A stretch of 13,402 nucleotides of DNA, taken from NCBI GenBank assembly GCA_964453985.1, contig CAYVQB010000028.1:1-13402 (forward strand), given 5' to 3'. Origin of the DNA: CAYVQB01 sp964453985. Lineage in GTDB: Bacteria > Babelota > Babeliae > Babelales > UASB340. A program made the translations under genes and the position numbers. Shown here piece after piece: positions 8,131-13,402 of this stretch. Position 1 is the stretch's first letter; the number at the start of each line of letters is the position of its first letter. The notes beneath the pieces are model-generated. The model was given only the letters and a program-made list of their open reading frames with translations, ran no database searches and had not been told where the DNA came from.

Positions 8131-9290
8131 AGATAGCTGTAATTGGAGCCGCTTGCACAAAGTTTGGAGAGCTGTGGACCAAAAGTCTACAAGATCTTCT
8201 TGCTGAATCACAACTTAAAGCTTTGCAAGATGCGCAACTAAAGCCAAATCAAATTGATGAGATTTTTACTGGTAATATGTGTGCTGGAATGTTCTCAGGG
8301 CAAATGCATCTGGGCGGCATGGCTGCTCAAATTCTTAATACAAAATGCCCTAGCACTACAATTGAAGGTGCATGCGCCTCTGGTAGCCTGGCAATACGGG
8401 CCGGCATTATGGCAATTGAATCTGGACAAGCTCAAGTTGTAATGGTTAATGGCGTTGAAAAAATGACAGATCTTGATTCATCAATCATAACGACCGGTTT
8501 AATGGGGGCAGGAAGCCAAGAAACTGAACATTTTGTAGGTGCAACTTTTCCCGCTCTTAATGCATTAATTGCAAGAATTTATATGAGTGAATTTAGGCTA
8601 ACAAGAGAACAACTTGCGCAAGTAAGCGTAAAGAATCACAAACACGGAGCTTTAAATCCTAATGCACATTTCCGTAGAGAAGTTAGCATTCAAGATGTAA
8701 TAAACTCACAAATGATCGCAGACCCCCTAACTATTTTTGATTGTCCCCCTATAAGTGATGGTGCAGCAAGTTTAATTTTAGCTTCACCAGAATTTGCAAA
8801 AAAATATACTGCCAAAAAAACAATCCCTGTTTACATTATAGGCTCAGGACAAGCCTGTGATACTTTAAATTTAAGCCAAAGAGAAAGCTACACAGAACTA
8901 GTTGCCTCTCAACTTGCAGCAAAACAAGCGTATAAGATGGCCAATGTAACACCAGAAGATATAAACATCGCTGAACTTCATGATGGCTTTAGTATAATGG
9001 AAATTATAAGCTTAGAAGATCTAGGCTTTTTTAAAAAAGGACAAGCCGGAAAAGCAACTGAACTAGGGCTTACTACATTTGGCTCAAAGCTTGTTGTAAA
9101 TCCATCCGGAGGTCTAAAATCAAAGGGACATCCTGTTGGAGCAACAGGAGTTTCTCAAGCATATGAGATAGTTAAGCAATTGAAAGGCGAGTGCGATAAA
9201 CGACAAGTTAAAAATGCAAAAGTTGGATTAACTCACAATATTGGCGGATGCGGAACAACTGCTGTTGTTCATATTTTTGCACAAGAATAA
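8127..9290 (+). CDS. Acetyl-CoA C-acetyltransferase (acetoacetyl-CoA thiolase), archaeal type
   Basis: Makes acetoacetyl-CoA from two acetyl-CoA, the first step of the pathway. It has 387 residues. The nucleophile is C83 in EGACASGS. H285 lies in ELHDGFS and H335 in GHPVGATG, both typical of the archaeal/SCP2-like thiolase subgroup. The C-terminal loop reads NIGGCGTTAVVHI, giving a Cys at 375 near where classical thiolases have their second catalytic Cys. The NxGG context is that of the archaeal subgroup. It overlaps the synthase gene by ATGA, and the DUF35 gene follows after 14 bp. Thiolase, HMG-CoA synthase and DUF35 form a single complex in methanogens (established for the family), and the same gene set here implies the same assembly. 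Confidence 0.92.
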   Translation: MKIAVIGAACTKFGELWTKSLQDLLAESQLKALQDAQLKPNQIDEIFTGNMCAGMFSGQMHLGGMAAQILNTKCPSTTIEGACASGSLAIRAGIMAIESGQAQVVMVNGVEKMTDLDSSIITTGLMGAGSQETEHFVGATFPALNALIARIYMSEFRLTREQLAQVSVKNHKHGALNPNAHFRREVSIQDVINSQMIADPLTIFDCPPISDGAASLILASPEFAKKYTAKKTIPVYIIGSGQACDTLNLSQRESYTELVASQLAAKQAYKMANVTPEDINIAELHDGFSIMEIISLEDLGFFKKGQAGKATELGLTTFGSKLVVNPSGGLKSKGHPVGATGVSQAYEIVKQLKGECDKRQVKNAKVGLTHNIGGCGTTAVVHIFAQE

Positions 9291-9293
9291 AAA

Positions 9294-9307
9294 GGGAGAT
9301 AAAATTG
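9294..9307 (+). promoter_or_regulatory. Ribosome binding site and TTG start of the DUF35 gene
   Basis: GGGAG at 9294-9298 lies six bases before TTG at 9305-9307. An ATG at 9248 opens the same frame but sits deep in the thiolase gene and would add 19 cysteine-rich residues unlike the family. Starting at TTG gives the expected DUF35 beginning, a proline-aromatic-Trp-Arg-Arg stretch. Confidence 0.75.
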
Positions 9308-9721
9308 TTTCAATCCAGTCCTATACCATATTGGAGAAGACAAAAAGAAAATTTTTGCCTCCAAGGCTGTAAATGCACAAAGTGTTCAAAATTTTATTAT
9401 CCTAAAAAATATTTATGTACTTGCGGATGTGAAAAATTAGATCCTATTATATTAAATGGAACAGGAACACTTTTAAGCTTTACTAAAATCAACTTGCCTC
9501 CTGCAGAATTTGTTGGTATGGCGCCATATTGCATAGGACTTATTGTATTAGATGAAGGCCCTAAGATTATATCTCAAATAGCAGATTGTGATGATATAAA
9601 CGATTTAAAAATAGGCATGCCTGTTAAAACTGTTTTCAGAAAATATTATTCTTGCGGCAAAGATAAGATTATTAATTATGGTTTGAAGTTTATAAAAGCT
9701 AACTCACACCCTGCACAATAA
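9305..9721 (+). CDS. DUF35 zinc-ribbon / OB-fold protein, scaffold of the thiolase-HMG-CoA synthase complex
   Basis: A 138-residue protein. The N-terminal helix SSPIPYWRRQKENF (4-17) is followed by a cysteine cluster, C22, C24 and C27, then C38, C40 and C42, which forms a rubredoxin-like zinc ribbon. The OB-fold runs from about residue 50 to 115, with GTGTLLSFTKI, PYCIGLIVLDEG, and IGMPVKTVFRK. In archaeal complexes DUF35 bridges thiolase and HMG-CoA synthase and helps form a shared CoA-binding channel, so that acetoacetyl-CoA does not escape. The cysteine spacing (CxCxxC and CxCxC) departs from the usual two CxxC pairs. The gene is last in the operon, and its 3' end overlaps the convergent hydrolase-like gene by 23 bp. 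Confidence 0.88.
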   Translation: MFQSSPIPYWRRQKENFCLQGCKCTKCSKFYYPKKYLCTCGCEKLDPIILNGTGTLLSFTKINLPPAEFVGMAPYCIGLIVLDEGPKIISQIADCDDINDLKIGMPVKTVFRKYYSCGKDKIINYGLKFIKANSHPAQ

Positions 9722-10721
9722 AACCAGTATCACAAAGTGCACAATCAATTCTATCTGTTCTAAAATTATAAAATTTATTATTTCTATCAAAAGAACTCAT
9801 GGTAACGCTTTTAATATAGTTATCCAAAAACAAAATATTTCGTGCCACAATAGCAGTCGTTAAGTTAGTTTGAGAAGATACTTTTGTGATCCGTAAATCA
9901 ATTGCCCTGTTTACAAATTCACATCTATCAGTATTACTCAATGGCTGTCCAAGAAAATCAAAATAAATATTATAAAAATTACCAACGGTACAATTACTCA
10001 TGCAAATATTAAAAACAGAATTAACAGATCCCAAAGATATTACAGAATCTATGAAATAAGAAGTTCGTTTTTGAATATCAGAAGATTGCAACAAAGATCG
10101 TTTTGCCTTTAATAATATTTTGCTTAATTTTTGATTATCAAAATCTAAATTTAAACACAAACTCGATTCGTTTAAATTAGCCATAAGTTTAGTGTTATAA
10201 ATAAGCACTTTTTCAAACAAAAAAATTCGCGAACTCTGTTCAAAATCATCCTCAGCTTTTGTGTTTAAACTTAACGAACCGATCGGGCCTGCAACCCAAT
10301 AAGATAGATTATTTGTAGGCTTTGTAGTTTCTAATAATTGACTTGCAACCCTTATTATGTGATTACCAAAATCATGGCCAATAAGAACAATTTTCCTGTG
10401 TGAATTTTGCTTCAGATATTCAAGAATTTTGAAAGATAAATTGTATGCAGCTTTTACTATTTCTTCTAAAGTTACAAAATTATAAGAATTTTTCCAGTTA
10501 TGACAATCAACAACAGCCTGACCAAAGATTTTATATTTTTGCATATGCTTTAAAGTTTGAAAAAATTGCCCAGATTCTTTGCACCAATCTTCATGTCTGG
10601 AGTCTGTTCCTTCAACAAAGATTATTACGGGCTTGAGATCGTGAATTGAATTTTCTGCCCTTAGATTTAAACCATTAAGAACTACAACCGATGAAACTAA
10701 GAATAAAAGCTTAGACTTCAT
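9699..10721 (-). CDS. Exported alpha/beta-hydrolase-like protein, probable pseudoenzyme
   Basis: A 340-residue protein with an N-terminal signal peptide (LLFLVSSVVVLNGLNLRAE, cleavage near 22). The strand IIFVEGTDSRHEDW (33-46) resembles the oxyanion-hole region of lipase-like hydrolases (HGT motif), and IVLIGHDFGNHII (111-123) is the nucleophile elbow. The nucleophile position is Asp117 (GHDFG) instead of Ser. No histidine occurs anywhere after H121, so the catalytic His expected in the C-terminal part is absent. A true epoxide-hydrolase or dehalogenase-type Asp enzyme would still need that His. The C-terminal half is not recognised. A strong GGAGG lies 7 bases before the ATG. It probably acts, if at all, outside the cytoplasm, perhaps as a binding protein. 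Confidence 0.7.
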   Translation of the reverse strand: MKSKLLFLVSSVVVLNGLNLRAENSIHDLKPVIIFVEGTDSRHEDWCKESGQFFQTLKHMQKYKIFGQAVVDCHNWKNSYNFVTLEEIVKAAYNLSFKILEYLKQNSHRKIVLIGHDFGNHIIRVASQLLETTKPTNNLSYWVAGPIGSLSLNTKAEDDFEQSSRIFLFEKVLIYNTKLMANLNESSLCLNLDFDNQKLSKILLKAKRSLLQSSDIQKRTSYFIDSVISLGSVNSVFNICMSNCTVGNFYNIYFDFLGQPLSNTDRCEFVNRAIDLRITKVSSQTNLTTAIVARNILFLDNYIKSVTMSSFDRNNKFYNFRTDRIDCALCDTGFIVQGVS

Positions 10722-10725
10722 GATT

Positions 10726-10735
10726 CCCCCTCCCC
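10726..10735 (-). promoter_or_regulatory. Strong Shine-Dalgarno site of the hydrolase-like gene
   Basis: On the minus strand GGGGAGGGGG holds a full GGAGG core at 10733-10729, seven bases before the ATG at 10721. This is by far the best ribosome site in the window and fixes the start. Confidence 0.75.
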
Positions 10736-10745
10736 GAATAGAAAT

Positions 10746-10784
10746 GCCCCTTATTTGCTAAAAGTATTCTAACAAATAAAGGGC
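10746..10784 (-). terminator. Hairpin terminator after the possible ankyrin-like gene
   Basis: The arms at 10746-10757 and 10773-10784 form a 12-bp stem around a 15-base loop, 23 bases past the stop of the gene at 10808. In minus-strand RNA all 12 positions pair, one as a G-U wobble. In plus-strand RNA that position is a C-A mismatch, so the structure favours minus-strand transcription. The tail after the stem (ATTTCTATTC) is only moderately T-rich, so efficiency may be partial. Confidence 0.6.
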
Positions 10785-10795
10785 AATAAATTCAA
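10766..10795 (-). promoter_or_regulatory. Putative promoter of the hydrolase-like gene, inside the terminator hairpin
   Basis: On the minus strand TTGAAT (10795-10790) and TAGAAT (10771-10766) are 18 bases apart, each close to consensus. The start site would be near 10759, giving a leader of about 38 bases that contains the strong GGAGG. The -10 box lies in the loop of the hairpin, so termination and initiation signals share the same DNA. Confidence 0.45.
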
Positions 10796-10807
10796 TTATA
10801 AGTATAT

Positions 10808-11665
10808 TTATCTTTTTTTAATAATAAGATATGGAGCACCTGGAATTTGTCGAGTATTCAACTGAGGTGACCTCTTTTTTTTAGATTTATTTCCTTGGCC
10901 TCGTGTTTGTCTTAGGTTGTTTTGAACTTTTGCAGGCGTGTTAGAAGATCGTGAGGGACGTCGACTAGAATCAAATCTCGGTATTGGTAGCAAATAATTT
11001 GGATTAGCAGTAGATCTAACAGATAGACCCTGCTCCGACATATATTTTTTGATCCCAGGAATTTTTTCCCATTGCTTGCAATCTTCCTCATTTAAAGACT
11101 GAGCAATTCCCCTTATCAAAGTTCCAAGATGATTAAGACCTAATTTATAATATGAGATAAAATTAAAAAAAACATATTCACTTTTAACTTGTTTGCATTG
11201 CTGCCATGCAAACTCTAAAAATTTTTGAGCTAATGCATTATCCACCCGAAAAGCATATTGAATAGGATTTAAGCCTACGCACTCAGAATCAACAACCTTA
11301 CACTCTTGTCCGAATTGATGATAGGCGATTAGTCCAAAAGAACCAAATGACAATGCAGCCGATAAACCAGCAACATCTTTTCTTGCAATACTAGAAGCTA
11401 AAGCCACATTAAATAATTTGTCTTTCTTTGGATTTAAAAAAACGCCATATTCTTCATCACCCAAAATGCTTGAAAAAAAATCTCGCTTTTCTTCATAAGA
11501 ACGCTTTGTGTTGAATTCTAACTTACACAGAGCGAGATCAGAATCAGAGACATATCCAAACTCTTGCTCCATAGCATTAACATCTGGTTCCTCTTCCATA
11601 GCATTAACACCAAAGCCTGCAACCAAAGACAAACTTAATAAAGACATCTTTAAAAACTTGTTCAT
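10808..11665 (-). CDS. Exported protein with possible degenerate ankyrin repeats and a basic tail
   Basis: A 285-residue protein beginning with signal peptide MNKFLKMSLLSLSLVAGFGV, with cleavage expected near NA-M-E (21-24). The residues after it repeat: VNAMEEEPD then VNAMEQEFG. Segments at 84-109 (ALASSIARKDVAGLSAALSF) and 131-156 (GLNPIQYAF...NALAQKFLEFA) have the helix-pair pattern and the G-x-P-x-x-A-A-like spacing of ankyrin repeats, but they are weak matches. The tail (232-285) is rich in Arg, Lys, Ser and Asn and looks disordered. AGAGG lies 7 bases before the ATG. A hairpin terminator follows the stop. The gene is third in a minus-strand row of small exported proteins and shares its leader and signal peptide with the gene upstream. 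The function is not recognised; an effector-like role is only a guess. Confidence 0.7.
   Translation of the reverse strand: MNKFLKMSLLSLSLVAGFGVNAMEEEPDVNAMEQEFGYVSDSDLALCKLEFNTKRSYEEKRDFFSSILGDEEYGVFLNPKKDKLFNVALASSIARKDVAGLSAALSFGSFGLIAYHQFGQECKVVDSECVGLNPIQYAFRVDNALAQKFLEFAWQQCKQVKSEYVFFNFISYYKLGLNHLGTLIRGIAQSLNEEDCKQWEKIPGIKKYMSEQGLSVRSTANPNYLLPIPRFDSSRRPSRSSNTPAKVQNNLRQTRGQGNKSKKKRSPQLNTRQIPGAPYLIIKKR
11568..11621 (-). repeat. 27-bp tandem duplication across the signal-peptide end
   Basis: A 15-base core (TCCATAGCATTAACA on the plus strand) occurs at 11568-11582 and again at 11595-11609, exactly 27 bases apart. This keeps frame and gives the repeated VNAMEEEPD / VNAMEQEFG in the protein. 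The two units have since diverged outside the core. Confidence 0.7.
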
Positions 11666-11708
11666 AATAACCTCTCAAGTTATATTGTTTAATTAAAAAA
11701 CTATTTAT
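11595..11708 (-). repeat. Leader plus signal-peptide cassette, copy A
   Basis: This stretch and 11865-11976 are direct repeats. By eye, 7 of the first 76 positions differ, and the remaining noncoding part differs by a few bases and a 2-base indel. The repeat spans the region after the upstream stop codon, the GAGG ribosome site, the ATG and the entire signal peptide, then similarity stops. Confidence 0.85.
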
Positions 11709-11710
11709 CT

Positions 11711-11935
11711 TTAATTGCTTGATAAAGACTTCCTAGCTCTCTTATTCAAGTAACTTATAGTCAAGAATGCTTGTTCTTGTTTCTTTTTTTCTTTATAGGT
11801 ATCAAAAGTATTATTTAATACTCTTAAAGTGCGTAATGCCAATTTTGCTTTCTGCTTAGGACTTTCCATCGCATTAATGCTAAAGCCTGAAACCAAAGAT
11901 AAACTTAATAAAGACATCTTTAAAAACTTATTCAT
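11711..11935 (-). CDS. Small exported basic protein
   Basis: A 74-residue protein. Its signal peptide MNKFLKMSLLSLSLVSGFSI is nearly identical to that of the gene downstream (10808-11665), including at the DNA level, with cleavage expected near NA-M-E (21-24). The mature part of about 50 residues is lysine/arginine-rich and predicted mostly helical, with no recognised domain. GAGG precedes the ATG by 5 bases. It lies 45 bp upstream of the next gene and 40 bp downstream of the acidic protein gene, all on the minus strand, probably in one transcript. It could be a real small secreted protein, or the remnant of a longer gene left after cassette duplication. The preserved ribosome site and frame favour the former. 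Confidence 0.6.
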   Translation of the reverse strand: MNKFLKMSLLSLSLVSGFSINAMESPKQKAKLALRTLRVLNNTFDTYKEKKKQEQAFLTISYLNKRARKSLSSN

Positions 11936-11976
11936 AATAACCTCTTATTATATTATTTAATTAAAAAACTACTTAT
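11865..11976 (-). repeat. Leader plus signal-peptide cassette, copy B
   Basis: Direct-repeat partner of 11595-11708. It includes a TATAAT on the minus strand at 11952-11947 that reads TATAAC in copy A, the GAGGTTATT ribosome-site block and the first 24 or so codons of the small basic protein gene. Confidence 0.85.
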
Positions 11977-12452
11977 TATCTATTCTTATCATATCTATTC
12001 TTAAGAAACTCAACCAATTGTCCAAACTCTCGATAAGAAAGTAAATAAAACTTTTTATCTGAGAAATAGCACAAAACTTCATTTCCTTTATACCAAAAAC
12101 TCTGAAGCTCGGGGCGGCATTCCTGTATGCTTGCACAAAAATCTTCAGGTTCATCATCGTCAGAAAAAAGGTCTGAATCTTCATCACTTTCCTCAGAAAG
12201 AAAATTTTCGGGTAAACCAACTATAATACTATCATCAGAAGAGTTATCTTCATCGTCATCAGAAAGATTTGTAGGTAAATCATCGTCAGTTAACATTACA
12301 AGATCATCATTATCAATACCTGAAGCAAGAAACGGATCATCACTTGTTGTGTAACCTTTTTGCTCCATGGCAAAAGACTGACTAAAAGATAAAATTGTTA
12401 AAACAAAAGATAGTTTCAACAAGACTTTTTTCAAAAAGTTAAATTTCTTCAT
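11976..12452 (-). CDS. Exported, highly acidic Asp/Ser-rich protein
   Basis: A 158-residue protein starting at the ATG at 12452. A start seven codons upstream is rejected because the AAGGTTATT block directly before this ATG matches the ribosome sites of the two genes downstream. The signal peptide is residues 1-28 (FLKKVLLKLSFVLTILSFSQSFA), again ending in A-M-E. Residues 37-104 are dominated by Asp, Glu and Ser, for example NLSDDDEDNSSDDS (62-75) and SEESDEDSDLFSDDDEPED (86-104). The C-terminal 50 residues (CASIQECRPELQSFWYKGNE...) look like a small folded segment with two Cys close together. There is no recognised domain. Runs of Ser followed by acidic residues fit casein kinase 2 sites or metal binding, but both are inference. 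Confidence 0.7.
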   Translation of the reverse strand: MKKFNFLKKVLLKLSFVLTILSFSQSFAMEQKGYTTSDDPFLASGIDNDDLVMLTDDDLPTNLSDDDEDNSSDDSIIVGLPENFLSEESDEDSDLFSDDDEPEDFCASIQECRPELQSFWYKGNEVLCYFSDKKFYLLSYREFGQLVEFLKNRYDKNR

Positions 12453-12497
12453 AATAACCTTCCACAAAAACATACAATTTACACATATACTAAAAAT

Positions 12498-12526
12498 ATT
12501 CTAATAGAAATTAACAAAATCGTCAA
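12498..12526 (-). promoter_or_regulatory. Promoter of the exported-protein cluster
   Basis: On the minus strand TTGACG (12526-12521) and TAGAAT (12503-12498) each match five of six consensus bases, with a 17-base spacer. The start site would be near 12491, giving a leader of about 39 bases ending in AAGGTTATT before the ATG at 12452. It could drive all three exported-protein genes. Confidence 0.65.
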
Positions 12527-12527
12527 A

Positions 12528-12554
12528 GGGGTTTAAAATATAGCACAAAACCCC
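12528..12554. other. Hairpin-forming inverted repeat in the divergent intergenic region
   Basis: GGGGTTT (12528-12534) and AAACCCC (12548-12554) can form a perfect 7-bp stem with a 13-base loop. It lies directly upstream of the -35 box of the minus-strand promoter. It is followed on the plus strand by ATATTTTC. Neither flanking gene needs a terminator here, so an operator or a short antisense transcript end are alternatives. Confidence 0.45.
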
Positions 12555-12587
12555 ATATTTTCAAGCTTTTTCGGATAATTAACCGCA

Positions 12588-12602
12588 TTTTCAGCCTGAA
12601 AA
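12588..12602. promoter_or_regulatory. Operator-like dyad
   Basis: TTTTCAG (12588-12594), one central base, then CTGAAAA (12596-12602) is a perfect 15-base dyad between the two divergent promoters. The loop is too small for a good RNA hairpin, which fits a dimeric repressor site better. No regulator is encoded nearby. Confidence 0.3.
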
Positions 12603-12645
12603 CCCTAATTAATAATAAAAATTTTAATAAACGGATAGTAAAAGC

Positions 12646-12675
12646 TTGCCAAAGCACCTGATTTTGAAATATAGT
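12646..12675 (+). promoter_or_regulatory. Putative promoter of the MATE transporter gene
   Basis: TTGCCA (12646-12651) and TATAGT (12670-12675) each match five of six consensus bases, with an 18-base spacer. Transcription would start near 12682, giving a leader of about 50 bases. The 280-bp region 12453-12732 holds this promoter, the opposite one, the hairpin and the dyad; I see no gene in it. Confidence 0.55.
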
Positions 12676-12732
12676 TAAATCTAGTTTACGGGGGAACTAA
12701 AAATAAAACTTAAAAATTAACGAAAGTTAGCA

Positions 12733-13402
12733 ATGATAAGTGAATTAAAGCTAAAAAGCATATTCCAGCTAGCATGGCCTGCAATAGTCTCTCAGGCTAC
12801 AATAACTGCAGTTGGAATAATCGATATAATCTTTATCGGTCAAATTAGTGTTGGAGCAATTGCAGCGGTTTCAATAGCTAACTCTTTTATAACTAGTCTA
12901 TATTATTTTTTAGAAGGTATAAGAACAGGAACAACTGTTATAACGGCTAACTATCTGGGCGCACAAGAAAAAAACAATATAGCAAAGACCCTAAAATTGA
13001 GTCTTGCTTACGCTGTGATAATAGGGGTAATAATTGCTATATTCGCACGACCAATATCTCGAGGTATATACGCGCTCTTTGCCGCTAATGATATATCTAA
13101 AGAATGGGTAGAAAAATACATATCAATCATATTGGTAGGTGCGCCATTCACATTAATATTTTTTGCAATATCAGGGTTTTTCAGAGGACTCAAAAATACA
13201 TTCATTCCATTTGTTATAACTTTAGGTATTTTCTTCACAAACGTCATATTCGATTATTTACTGGTAAACGGCTTTCATGGCTTCCCCCAAATGGGCGTAA
13301 AAGGTGCCGCTGCGGGCTCATTAATTGCATATATAGTTGGTGCAATATTATCAATAATTTTTTTGGTTAAGCACAAACTTACTCGTCAATTTGTAACAAT
13401 AA
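12733..13402 (+). CDS. MATE-family multidrug/Na+-coupled efflux transporter, 3'-truncated by the window edge
   Basis: 223 codons are visible before the sequence ends, still in frame. The N-terminus ELKLKSIFQLAWPAIVSQA is the typical opening of MATE proteins (NorM/DinF group). It is followed by IDIIFIGQIS-GAIAAVSIAN (TM1/2), then a G-T-T-V-I-T-A-N-Y-LGAQ segment, the loop-defining GFFRGLKNTFIPF near 147-159 and GVKGAAAGSLIAYIVGA. About six of the expected twelve membrane helices are visible. MATE proteins export organic cations or lipid-linked substrates using Na+ or H+ gradients; the substrate here cannot be told. The start ATG follows an in-frame TAA at 12718-12720, with a weak GAAAG ribosome site. 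Confidence 0.88.
   Translation, partial: MISELKLKSIFQLAWPAIVSQATITAVGIIDIIFIGQISVGAIAAVSIANSFITSLYYFLEGIRTGTTVITANYLGAQEKNNIAKTLKLSLAYAVIIGVIIAIFARPISRGIYALFAANDISKEWVEKYISIILVGAPFTLIFFAISGFFRGLKNTFIPFVITLGIFFTNVIFDYLLVNGFHGFPQMGVKGAAAGSLIAYIVGAILSIIFLVKHKLTRQFVTI

Noticed and set aside
9248..9304. DUF35 gene starting at the ATG at 9248
   Set aside because: It would lie within the thiolase coding region, has no ribosome site, and adds residues unlike the family. The TTG at 9305 has GGGAG six bases upstream.
11969..12220. Minus-strand open frame inside the acidic protein gene
   Set aside because: It overlaps almost fully in another frame, has no ribosome site, and the acidic protein has a signal peptide and a good promoter.
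12151..12330. Repeated CATC/GTCAG units as a possible repeat array
   Set aside because: Units are irregular and in frame with Asp/Ser codons; this is low-complexity coding sequence, not a CRISPR or other array.
12127..12354. Plus-strand serine-rich open frame
   Set aside because: It is the antisense reading of repeated Asp/Ser codons (ATC/TCA-rich) in the acidic gene; the serine richness is a by-product.
12682..12699. TAGTT...AACTA inverted repeat around a GGGGG run in the MATE leader
   Set aside because: Only five base pairs, with no follow-on start codon or recognisable riboswitch fold; too weak to call.
13008..13370. Open frames on both strands at the right edge
   Set aside because: They overlap the MATE transporter frame, which has clear family motifs and runs past the edge.

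Overview
The window is AT-rich and very compact: genes abut or overlap on both strands, and the largest stretch without a gene is 280 bp. Three small genes carry near-identical or related N-termini with an Ala-Met-Glu signal-peptide end. Together with a secreted phosphatase and a secreted hydrolase-like protein, these suggest a small-genome, host-associated bacterium. The signal-peptide style resembles Dependentiae (TM6/Babeliae), but that placement is inference. No rRNA, tRNA, CRISPR array or insertion sequence is visible.

The left half (1-5881) alternates strands. A 5'-truncated HD-domain phosphohydrolase overlaps phosphomevalonate kinase (mvaK2). On the other strand, a CYTH-domain triphosphate-tunnel protein lies one base upstream of mevalonate kinase (mvaK1), whose 3' end overlaps that of mvaK2. 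A second HD phosphohydrolase, paralogous to the first, follows a putative leaderless promoter and faces a secreted PPP-type metallophosphatase.

The centre (5905-9721) is a four-gene operon: class II HMG-CoA reductase, archaeal-type HMG-CoA synthase, archaeal-type acetoacetyl-CoA thiolase and a DUF35 zinc-ribbon/OB-fold protein. The first three are joined by ATGA overlaps, and DUF35 starts at a TTG. In archaea the last three proteins form one channelling complex. Together with the two kinases, the window encodes acetyl-CoA to mevalonate 5-diphosphate. The decarboxylase and IPP isomerase are not here. The reductase stops just after its catalytic histidine and lacks the usual class II C-terminal flap.

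The right part (9699-12452, minus strand) holds exported proteins: an alpha/beta-hydrolase-like protein with an apparently broken catalytic triad, a protein with possible degenerate ankyrin repeats, a tiny basic protein and a highly acidic Asp/Ser protein. Two of them share a duplicated cassette of leader plus signal peptide. After a regulatory region with divergent promoters, a MATE-family transporter runs off the right edge.
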